A stretch of 64,000 nt of DNA from NCBI RefSeq assembly GCF_032883915.1, contig NZ_CP120717.1, forward strand, positions 1,729,001 through 1,793,000, written 5' to 3'. The translations under genes and the position numbers were made by a program. Each line of letters starts with the position of its first letter. The first letter of the stretch is position 1. The stretch is from Endozoicomonas sp. 8E (GTDB taxonomy: Bacteria; Pseudomonadota; Gammaproteobacteria; Pseudomonadales; Endozoicomonadaceae). Shown here one piece after another: positions 8,236 through 18,352 of the stretch. Below the pieces are notes generated by a model. That model was not told the DNA's origin. It worked only from the letters and a program-made list of their open reading frames with translations, and did not search any database.

Positions 8236-9234
8236 TCAGTTATTGCCTTCCAGCTGTTCCTTGAGCTTGGCAGGAACTTCCTTGATTACGAGCTGATTCA
8301 GATCTCTGTTGTACACCACCTGGGTACCGAGCAGCTCGGCATCAAAGGCAATGTTAAGGCCTTTGCTGCGACCGGTGTACTTAACCAGTTTGGTTAGAGT
8401 GCGTTTTTCCGGAGCCATAGGTTGACTCATGTCGTAGTCGCGGGTGTTAACGAAGCGGGCAAAATCATCGGAGCCCGCTTCACTCAGGTAACCGGTAAGT
8501 TCATCCAGAGTCAGGGCATCGCCATCATCCATTTTGGTTTGGCAGAAGTCATAGACCTGGCGGCTGACTTCCTTGTGATTTTCCAGGGAAGGCGCTTCCC
8601 TGGCGTACTCCTTTACAGCACTGACCAGTGTGTCAGCTTCTTCCTTGCTGTTACTGGTTTCATTGCAGCCCAGAGCTTCCTGAAATACATCGCTCAGACG
8701 GCGGCCACCGCGGGGACGCAGGAATGAAAGGTAACGACCACTGTTCTCGTTACCCTGCCATTCGGTGATATTAATGCGGCAGGCCAGCGGCATTCTGGCT
8801 GTATCCAGATAGGCTACATCCTGAATAGCAAGATCATCTGTCACGGTTATGCTGACATTACTGGTTAGCATGCAGAGCATGAAGTATCGTGTCAGGCCCT
8901 GCTGATAATCAGCAAACAGCAGGTAGCCGCCACCCAGTGCTCCGGCCTGATCGAGCTTTTCCAGAAGCTGGTTCAGGGTGTTCCGGGTCAGGGCTGTAAA
9001 GTCCATCTTTTCTGCCAGATAATCACCCAGTTCAGTTGGGAAAGGGCTTTCGGCGTCCGGGTTGAACTGACCGTACTGTTTGTCCTGTTTCTTGTTGTAG
9101 GTTTGCAGCAGGTCGTCCAGTATGGCTTCCAGGGCCGGAGTGGGGGGGAGGCTGTGATTTGCCGGCATAGCAGTCAGGGAGTCACTGCCTGGGACCTGTT
9201 TCAGCTGGTGGACAATGATTTGTTGTATAGCCAT
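8236..9234 (-). CDS. yejK: Nucleoid-associated protein YejK (NdpA)
   Basis: This 332-residue protein matches YejK/NdpA along its length, starting with AIQQIIVHQL and ending in the VKEVPAKLK-type tail (VIKEVPAKLKEQL). Other family marks are FLRPRGGRRLSDVFQEALGC near residue 170 and DYDMSQPMAPEKRTL near 265. YejK binds the bacterial nucleoid and has been linked to topoisomerase function; its exact role is not settled. E. coli YejK is 335 residues. It stands alone, with the decayed transposase and the p97-like gene divergent upstream. Confidence 0.92.
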   Translation of the reverse strand: MAIQQIIVHQLKQVPGSDSLTAMPANHSLPPTPALEAILDDLLQTYNKKQDKQYGQFNPDAESPFPTELGDYLAEKMDFTALTRNTLNQLLEKLDQAGALGGGYLLFADYQQGLTRYFMLCMLTSNVSITVTDDLAIQDVAYLDTARMPLACRINITEWQGNENSGRYLSFLRPRGGRRLSDVFQEALGCNETSNSKEEADTLVSAVKEYAREAPSLENHKEVSRQVYDFCQTKMDDGDALTLDELTGYLSEAGSDDFARFVNTRDYDMSQPMAPEKRTLTKLVKYTGRSKGLNIAFDAELLGTQVVYNRDLNQLVIKEVPAKLKEQLEGNN

Positions 9235-9341
9235 AAGTTAATAGTCTTGAACGCAGTGGTGATCGTCTAACCCGAATATTTCATAAATTAGAGCAGGTTC
9301 GACCAAAAGTAAGCTTCGGAAGAAGCAAACCGGAGCCTGCC

Positions 9342-9550
9342 ATGGCAAAACATACACAAGAAACTCTTCGTTTTCACCCTGTTAATGGTAAAACTGTCAG
9401 AGCTGATTTTAAGGAGGGGAGTTGTCCCTCGATTTTGGCATGCTACTGTTTCGCGAAATAGCTATCCCAAGTGAGCTAGTTCTGCGGCTCGTCGGAGTAA
9501 TCCGGGGCAAAAGACATCGATCTTATATTGACTATTTCATACAAATATTG
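9342..9550 (+). pseudogene. N-terminal fragment of an IS1380-type transposase
   Basis: The frame from 9342 gives TLRFHPVNGKTVRADF. After a frameshift near 9415 the next frame continues GGELSLDFGMLLFREIA and then KRHRSYIDYFI. These match the start of IS1380-family transposases (F-x-P-V-x-G-K, GG-x-x-(S/T)SD-x-G-x-LLLRE, and the KRHxSYIxH block), without the catalytic core. It sits directly upstream of the p97-like gene and may mark how that region was acquired. The rest of 9235-9670 holds nothing else I can support; an 80-codon frame there (9422-9664) is this fragment running on into noncoding sequence. Confidence 0.6.
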
Positions 9551-9667
9551 ATTACCGCCATCTCTGTTCATGGCACGCCGACCAGTGCGGTGCTATATAT
9601 AGAGCCTTGTACAAACGGCAAAGGCCAGTCAATGGGGCTGAGCCCTATGCAGGATGATATGTGATAG

Positions 9668-13201
<3,534 letters not shown>

Positions 13202-13212
13202 ACGGTCACAGG

Positions 13213-13246
13213 AAAAAAACCTGAAGCTTGGTGCTTCAGGTTTTTT
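13213..13246. terminator. Bidirectional terminator between the p97-like gene and tetR
   Basis: A perfect 8-base-pair stem, CCTGAAGC-TTGGT-GCTTCAGG, is flanked by seven A and six T, so it can end both converging genes. Confidence 0.92.
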
Positions 13247-13318
13247 CTGGTTGAACTTTTCGCCGTTCTCGTTGTGTCGCTTTGGTTGTTCGGTTCCATA
13301 ATAGTAGCTTTGTCCCAA

Positions 13319-13921
13319 TCATGTTTTAGGATTCAGAATATGCTCAAGACTATGCTTTACCAGCAAATCTAACTGATGCTGATTGGGACTGATTCTGGCC
13401 ATTAACTGAAGGCCCAGAAAGAAGCTGGTGAGTTCTCTGGCTGCATCCGAGCTGCTCAAGCAGGGGGCAATGAGGTTTTTTTCAGTACCCTTGAGTATCT
13501 GGGCCGTTAATGCCTGTTGAATCGTATTCACAGCCTGTCTGACCAGCTCAGCAGCCTGATCTGGCAAGAGGTGGAGTTCTGTACTGGTACAGGCCAGAAA
13601 GCAGCAGTTCTGGTATTGCATGTTGCGGGGATGACGATAGCCCGCTGTCAGAAATCGGCGTAAACCTTCAAGTGGAGGGCCCGAACTGAGATACTTTTGG
13701 ATTCTAAACTGCAGGTAGTGTTCAATGTAATACTTTAAGACGTGCAGGTATAAGCCTTCTTTGTTTTTAAAATGGTGATACAGGCTCCCCGGGTGCAGAT
13801 CGGTAGCTTCTTCCAGCTGTCTGAGAGAAGAAGCCGAGAATCCCCGGGACCAGAAGAGAGCGAGCGCGTTATCCAGCGCCTTGTCTTTATTAAAAGAGGT
13901 ATGCCTGCCCATAAGTGACAT
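13319..13921 (-). CDS. TetR/AcrR family transcriptional regulator
   Basis: About 200 residues. The N-terminal helix-turn-helix reads DKALDNALALFWSRGFSASSLRQLEEATDLHPGSLYHHF in outline, with the usual A-LFW-x-x-GF and G-LY-HHF marks. It resembles regulators beside efflux or redox genes that carry a TetR_C domain with a CCFLACTSTEL-like segment (about residue 115), whose paired cysteines could sense thiol-reactive compounds. It is divergent from the thioredoxin-fold gene, with about 100 bases between the two starts, so it probably represses that gene and itself. Several in-frame starts exist (13978, 13921, 13912); 13921 is my choice and none has a strong ribosome-binding site. Confidence 0.85.
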   Translation of the reverse strand: MSLMGRHTSFNKDKALDNALALFWSRGFSASSLRQLEEATDLHPGSLYHHFKNKEGLYLHVLKYYIEHYLQFRIQKYLSSGPPLEGLRRFLTAGYRHPRNMQYQNCCFLACTSTELHLLPDQAAELVRQAVNTIQQALTAQILKGTEKNLIAPCLSSSDAARELTSFFLGLQLMARISPNQHQLDLLVKHSLEHILNPKT

Positions 13922-14023
13922 AATTTGATTTTCGAACTTCCAATGTAGCAGTAGTTTTCTGTTCCCGACAACTCCCACAATGGATTAGCAGCTGTTGTGG
14001 CATACAAGCTGGAGAATACCGGA

Positions 14024-14566
14024 ATGGCTCTGACCCCATCGAATATGGTTGAACTGGGCTCGTCTGCCCCTGATTTTAAATTACCTGATCCTTCATCAGG
14101 ACAGTCCGTTTCCCTGCAGGAAGTGAGAAAGGAGAAGGGCGTTCTGGTGATGTTTATCTGTAATCACTGCCCTTATGTGATTCACATTGAAGATGCGCTG
14201 GTAAAGTTGGGTAAGGATTATGCCGATCGAGATCTTGGCATAGTGGCTATCAGTGCTAATGATGCCAGGACCTATCCCGAGGATGCTCCTGATAAGATGG
14301 CATTAAAATCTTATCCGTTTCCCTATCTGTACGATGAAAGTCAGTCGGTGGCAAAAGCCTATGATGCGGCCTGTACACCTGATTTCTTTCTCTTCGATGC
14401 CGAACTCAGGTGTGTCTATCGTGGTCAGTTTGATCACTCTCGTCCCGGTAATGACAAACCTGTGACCGGGGCCGATTTAAAGTCTGCTATGGACTCAGTG
14501 CTGGCGGGAGAGCGAGTAGCAGAGAATCAAAGTCCCAGTATCGGCTGTAATATTAAATGGAAGTAA
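14024..14566 (+). CDS. Thioredoxin-fold protein, AhpC/TSA-Redoxin family
   Basis: 180 residues of the redoxin family. The strand-active-site block reads VLVMFICNHCPYVIHIEDAL, with an N-x-C-P-Y motif: a single active cysteine (about residue 48) in the position of the peroxiredoxin/thioredoxin catalytic site. A second cysteine in AACTPDFFLF precedes the cis-proline-like TPDF. Members of this group are commonly annotated thioredoxin family proteins of unknown target; peroxidase or thiol-reductase activity is plausible. The ATG at 14024 has GGAG about 12 bases upstream; an in-frame GTG at 13997 is the alternative. The divergent TetR gene suggests inducible expression. Confidence 0.85.
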   Translation: MALTPSNMVELGSSAPDFKLPDPSSGQSVSLQEVRKEKGVLVMFICNHCPYVIHIEDALVKLGKDYADRDLGIVAISANDARTYPEDAPDKMALKSYPFPYLYDESQSVAKAYDAACTPDFFLFDAELRCVYRGQFDHSRPGNDKPVTGADLKSAMDSVLAGERVAENQSPSIGCNIKWK

Positions 14567-14726
14567 TACCAATCGAGCTTTCTAACTCCCTATTGCGCTG
14601 AAGATTTAAGCCTTAATCCTGCGTCGGCGATGTTCGCCATAGCTAAGGCTATGACACCTCACGCCGCCTTGTCTCAATGCTTAAATCTCCATGCTCATCA
14701 CGGGAGTTAGAAAGCACGATTGGTAT
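14566..14726. mobile_element. MITE-like inverted-repeat element
   Basis: A 161-base element begins ATACCAATCGAGCTTTCTAA and ends with the complement, one mismatch in 25 bases of terminal repeat. Inner segments (GATTTAAGC near 14600 and GCTTAAATC near 14682) are also complementary, so the element could fold into one long hairpin. It has no coding capacity. Its left end touches the stop codon of the thioredoxin-fold gene. The shape suggests a non-autonomous transposon; whether other copies exist cannot be seen here. Confidence 0.75.
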
Positions 14727-14749
14727 AATTCAGCACTCTTCACAAGGTA

Positions 14750-16207
14750 TTATTTTTTCTCAATCCAGAGGGTCCAGTTTCTGTATTTGGATACTTTTTC
14801 GAAGCGATCCTTCAGCGGTGCAGACAAATTATTGATGTTGCCGTCGCGAGTGGCCAGAAAGTCCCTGCGATCCCTGTGTAATTGATCGAAGATCTCCTCT
14901 TCACTGGATGCCAGCAGGGCCTGACCCTGGGAATAAAAGCGAGCCGAGAATGGACGCTTCATAAAGTAAATAAGATGACCAGGTTGTTCGGTAGGGTGAG
15001 TCATCATGTTGGCGATCAGGTACTTTTGTGATTTTTTACCACCGTCGTTCATCATGACCATGGTGGTAGCAATCATCAACAGAGGGGTCAGGGTTGCCAG
15101 AGTGATAAGCTTACCAGAGTGGCTGGACCAGCTCTCCCCAAACAGTCGTGCAATAATCATTGCCAGGGCAGGCATCACAGGGAGCGTGTAAGTCCAGATC
15201 AGGTTGGCAGTGAAAGTGAAAAACAGGGGCAGAAACAGCAGCCAGCAGAGCAGGAAATAATCCCATTCAGTTAACCTGAGAGTGGGCTTCTTTTGCCAGA
15301 ATTTCCAGAGTTGCCTGATGGCAACTCCGAGTAACACGAATGTCCAGGGAAAGCCTCCAGCCAGCAGGTAGCCCCAGATGGCTCCCAAGGCGTGAACATG
15401 GGCATTGCCATATTCATCACCTTGCCAGCCGGAATCCAGATAGCGGGAAAAATGTTCGCCAATAAACATGTATTCCAGAAGACCGGGGTTGCGTATCTCG
15501 GCACTTATATACCAGGGAAGGGCAATGGCCGCTGCCAGAATAGTACCTTTGATCCAGGGGAATTTATGCCACAGTGTTATCAGTCTGCCTTTTGGAAGGC
15601 ACCATAAAAAAATCGGCCCCCCTGCCAGAACTAATGCAGCGAGTCCTTTTGCCAGCAGTGCCAGACCGCAACCGGCAAAAAACAAATATTGCCACCGAAG
15701 TGCTTCAGATTCGTTATGACTCTGCCAGCCCATCCAGAAACTGCCGAGTATCAGGGTGATCGTCAGGGTCATGACCGGGTCGGCCAGCAGAGCACCGGAA
15801 AGAACGAGAAACATGGCAGAAGTGATCAGGAACAGTACCGAAATTTTTGCCTTTCGTTCCCCCATTTGAAAATGAGCCAGCTTCCAGACCAGTGCCAGGG
15901 TGCCGAGACTACAAATCAGAGAAGGTAAGCGGGCAGCAAATTCATTGATGCCGAATAACTTGAAGCTTATGGCTGAAAGCCAGATAAACAAAGGTGGTTT
16001 ACCGAGAAACGGGACACCATAATCAAAATATGGAATGATCCAGTCATTGGTCTCTACCATCAGTCTGACGATCTCACCGTACCGGGCTTCTGAAGTATCC
16101 ATCAGGGGGTACAGGCCGAGGGAGAACAGCCGGACCAGAATGGCGAGCAGAATCAGAAGGTATACCCAGAGCCAGCGGGAAGAGGTCTTCAGGGAGGCGT
16201 CAGTCAT
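14750..16207 (-). CDS. ArnT-like glycosyltransferase, GT39/PMT family
   Basis: A 485-residue integral membrane protein with about 10-12 hydrophobic segments. The first periplasmic loop has DTSEARYGEI and GVPFLGKPPLFIWL, the Asp/Glu and K-PP-L-W marks of ArnT-like enzymes, which move sugars from undecaprenyl phosphate to lipid A or other acceptors. A short soluble C-terminal part (about 395-485) is smaller than in E. coli ArnT (550 residues in all). No arn synthesis genes are nearby, so the donor could be any polyprenyl-linked sugar and L-Ara4N transfer should not be assumed. It lies downstream of tapT with a possible terminator between them. Confidence 0.8.
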   Translation of the reverse strand: MTDASLKTSSRWLWVYLLILLAILVRLFSLGLYPLMDTSEARYGEIVRLMVETNDWIIPYFDYGVPFLGKPPLFIWLSAISFKLFGINEFAARLPSLICSLGTLALVWKLAHFQMGERKAKISVLFLITSAMFLVLSGALLADPVMTLTITLILGSFWMGWQSHNESEALRWQYLFFAGCGLALLAKGLAALVLAGGPIFLWCLPKGRLITLWHKFPWIKGTILAAAIALPWYISAEIRNPGLLEYMFIGEHFSRYLDSGWQGDEYGNAHVHALGAIWGYLLAGGFPWTFVLLGVAIRQLWKFWQKKPTLRLTEWDYFLLCWLLFLPLFFTFTANLIWTYTLPVMPALAMIIARLFGESWSSHSGKLITLATLTPLLMIATTMVMMNDGGKKSQKYLIANMMTHPTEQPGHLIYFMKRPFSARFYSQGQALLASSEEEIFDQLHRDRRDFLATRDGNINNLSAPLKDRFEKVSKYRNWTLWIEKK

Positions 16208-16353
16208 TATTATTTTGAACTCTTTCTCTGGTTGTTGTGAAAATGTACAAGATTATGAAAGCTGCTATTCCATCACTTCGCATTGTTTTGGCCAATTCAT
16301 TAATAACACAAATAAAGCAAAAAAGTCTTGGATCCCGTGTTATTCGCTGACTG

Positions 16354-16386
16354 ATAAAAAAGCCCGGTCCAGAATCAACCCGACTG
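16354..16386 (-). terminator. Possible terminator between tapT and the GT39 gene
   Basis: On the minus strand an imperfect stem (AGTC.GGTT pairing with GGACC.GGCT) is followed by TTTTTT. The stem has a bulge, so this is a weak call. Confidence 0.4.
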
Positions 16387-16433
16387 GCACGCTGATCGGA
16401 ACCCAAGCCGAGGTAATGCCTATCTAAGGTAGT

Positions 16434-17045
16434 TCATTTTGATCGGTTTCTATAATTTTTTTCGTAGACATATCGCCCCATGGCTTCGATCTGTCGGTCG
16501 ATCATAGCGCGGAAGCTGTCCAGACAGATTTGGTGAACCATTGGGTCTCCTGAAAACTCCCGCATAAGACATACCGTTGCTTCAATAGTAGACAGGGCTG
16601 ATTGATGGGGGGATTTGCGGATTCGGTAGCGGGACTCCAGATTTTCTGGCAGGGATATCCGGGGCAGCGATTGAAGTTGGGGGTTGAGATGAAGTATCTT
16701 CCTGGCCTTTCTCCAAGTGCCGTCCAGCAGAATGCAAACATCAGGCAGGCCATGGATTTTCTGATATTCAGAGGGTTGAAAGGCCTCGTCGCCCGGAAAA
16801 AGTAAGCAGCTTTTTTTGTTCTCCAGAAGGATTTTGAGGTGCGGGTTTTCGGAGAAGTCCTCTCCTACGAGAACCTTGCAGTTCTCAATGCCCAGTCTGG
16901 CGATCCGGGCGGTATTCAGCGGATGTTTGACCTCATCGGGGTGCTGCAGGATCAATACTTCACAGCAGGCCTGCTCGGGTTGTAAATGCTGGCAAATGCA
17001 GAATCGAAGAGGACGCTCACAGCGCGGGCATTTGGCTCGGGCCAT
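16434..17045 (-). CDS. tapT: tRNA-uridine aminocarboxypropyltransferase (DTW domain)
   Basis: About 203 residues of the DTW family. The name-giving motif appears as LLDGTWRKARKIL (about residue 112), and the zinc-like CPRCERPLRFCIC lies at the N-terminus. TapT transfers the aminocarboxypropyl group of SAM to uridine 47 in the variable loop of tRNAs (acp3U47), a modification that stabilises tRNA. E. coli TapT (YfiP) is 232 residues. The ATG at 17045 has GGA 11 bases upstream; the ATG three codons earlier does not. Its start overlaps the end of alkB by 29 bases, so the two are translationally coupled. Confidence 0.88.
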   Translation of the reverse strand: MARAKCPRCERPLRFCICQHLQPEQACCEVLILQHPDEVKHPLNTARIARLGIENCKVLVGEDFSENPHLKILLENKKSCLLFPGDEAFQPSEYQKIHGLPDVCILLDGTWRKARKILHLNPQLQSLPRISLPENLESRYRIRKSPHQSALSTIEATVCLMREFSGDPMVHQICLDSFRAMIDRQIEAMGRYVYEKNYRNRSK

Positions 17046-17676
17046 GAATGACATTCCTGAAAGTGAGATTGATGCGGGGTAAAACGGTTCTGGATGTTTT
17101 GGGAAGACAATGCTGCCAGCAGCGCTGGGTTGAGCCTGACATCACCAGCAGTGAGCCAGAAGGTAAATCCAGTGACAAGGGTTGAATACCCCTTGAACGG
17201 GCCTCTTTGTGTTTCAGTCGAAAACGTCTTTCCTGGCCCAGACTCAGTGACGCAATAACAGGGTGTTCTCCAAGCTCTGTCTCATCGTCAGAATGCCAGC
17301 CATTGCTGTCATTGCCGTCACGATACAGGTTGAGCAGAACCGAGTTGAATGAAGAGTGACAGGTGTGCTCGACCACTTTTTTTATCGCCAGTAATACCGG
17401 TGTCCATGGCTCCGGAGTGAGCGTCAGGCCAGAGTAGCTGTAGGTCATTCCCTTATCACCATACCACGCTTGTAATCGGGGTAAATCCAATGTTTTTCCA
17501 AAAATCGTGATCGTATCCTGACGCCACCGGGTACCAGACAGAAGTTGCTGGTAGTAGGATTCACAGTCTTGCTGTGCGATCAGATCAGGCCAGAAAGACA
17601 GCTCGGCATCAGGAGCATCAAAGTTGATAGAACGCAACTCTATACACTGGGAACTGTTATCGCAGAGACATTTCAA
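17017..17676 (-). CDS. alkB: AlkB-family 2-oxoglutarate/Fe(II) dioxygenase
   Basis: 219 residues. The iron ligands are visible as His128 and Asp130 in NGWHSDDE and His189 in CWQHCLPK; Arg201 (PRINLTFR) binds 2-oxoglutarate and Arg207 follows. The NLYRDGNDSNGWHSDDE layout is that of the ALKBH2/ALKBH3-like group, which oxidatively removes methyl groups such as 1-methyladenine and 3-methylcytosine from DNA or RNA. The only upstream start in frame is TTG at 17676, inside the YfcZ-type gene; a second TTG 13 codons on is possible. It overlaps its neighbours at both ends, forming a compact three-gene operon. Confidence 0.9.
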   Translation of the reverse strand: MKCLCDNSSQCIELRSINFDAPDAELSFWPDLIAQQDCESYYQQLLSGTRWRQDTITIFGKTLDLPRLQAWYGDKGMTYSYSGLTLTPEPWTPVLLAIKKVVEHTCHSSFNSVLLNLYRDGNDSNGWHSDDETELGEHPVIASLSLGQERRFRLKHKEARSRGIQPLSLDLPSGSLLVMSGSTQRCWQHCLPKTSRTVLPRINLTFRNVIHGPSQMPAL

Positions 17677-17941
17677 AGATCAGCTTTTCTGCAGTACAGT
17701 CAAAGTCCAGCATCGCCTTGATCACAGTGATACCGTTTTCCTGAATGGATTCCGACTGAATCTTGCAGTTGCCTGATCCCACTGAAAGAGCTTGTTGCTC
17801 TATCTTGCTGAACTTGTCCTGGGCAGAAACTGCCTCGTCACCACGAATTTCCATAGAAAGCCAGGTATCATCGTCGCGGATCAGTGTGCCGACCTCTACC
17901 GTATTGCAGGTGTTGCACTCAAAGGGGTCTTTTTCTTTCAT
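17657..17941 (-). CDS. YfcZ/YiiS family protein (DUF406)
   Basis: 94 residues matching YfcZ in length and at both ends: CNTCNTVEVGTLI at the start resembles the Cys-rich VGT segment of YfcZ, and the end AEKLIFEMSLR matches AEMLIFQLGLR. The function of this family is not known. The ATG at 17941 is preceded by AAGAGGT, which settles the start over longer options. It is first in an operon with alkB and tapT. Confidence 0.85.
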   Translation of the reverse strand: MKEKDPFECNTCNTVEVGTLIRDDDTWLSMEIRGDEAVSAQDKFSKIEQQALSVGSGNCKIQSESIQENGITVIKAMLDFDCTAEKLIFEMSLR

Positions 17942-18352
17942 GCTGATACCTCTTGAAAGCGAGTAAGTCCACCACATTCATCATGAGATAAACATATTAC
18001 AAGATCTATGGGGATACGTCAGAAATAATCGCTGTTTCTGCGATAGCTTTCCCAGGGCTGGGCCGTTTTTTTCTCCGAAATCCTTCTGAAATCGACTATG
18101 TCCATGTTTTGTGTGTCCTGTACTTATTTGTGCGTCTTGGTGCGTGTTTGTGAAGGCTTTTTTATTCGGTTTTTATGGTATAGGCTCAGTGATTCTCGAA
18201 GTTGTACGTCATCAAAATGAGGGATGAAAGCGGTACTTTAGTTCAAAAGTTTCCGGTATTCCTGCATCAGAACAAGGTGAGCGTGCTTTTAGCCATGAAC
18301 AAAGTGCCAGAGTGAAAGCAATTTCACGGTAAAAACCCGGGAAGTTAAATCT
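17942..18352. other. Gene-free region upstream of ppc and the yfcZ-alkB-tapT operon
   Basis: A divergent promoter region of about 410 bases. I see no gene, no clear hairpin and no consensus promoter I would defend; a TATGGTATAG box near 18175 could be a -10 element for ppc. Confidence 0.4.

Noticed and set aside
9422..9664. An 80-codon plus-strand frame before the p97-like gene
   Set aside because: Its first part is the second half of a frameshifted IS1380-type transposase N-terminus and the rest matches nothing; it starts at TTG without a ribosome-binding site.
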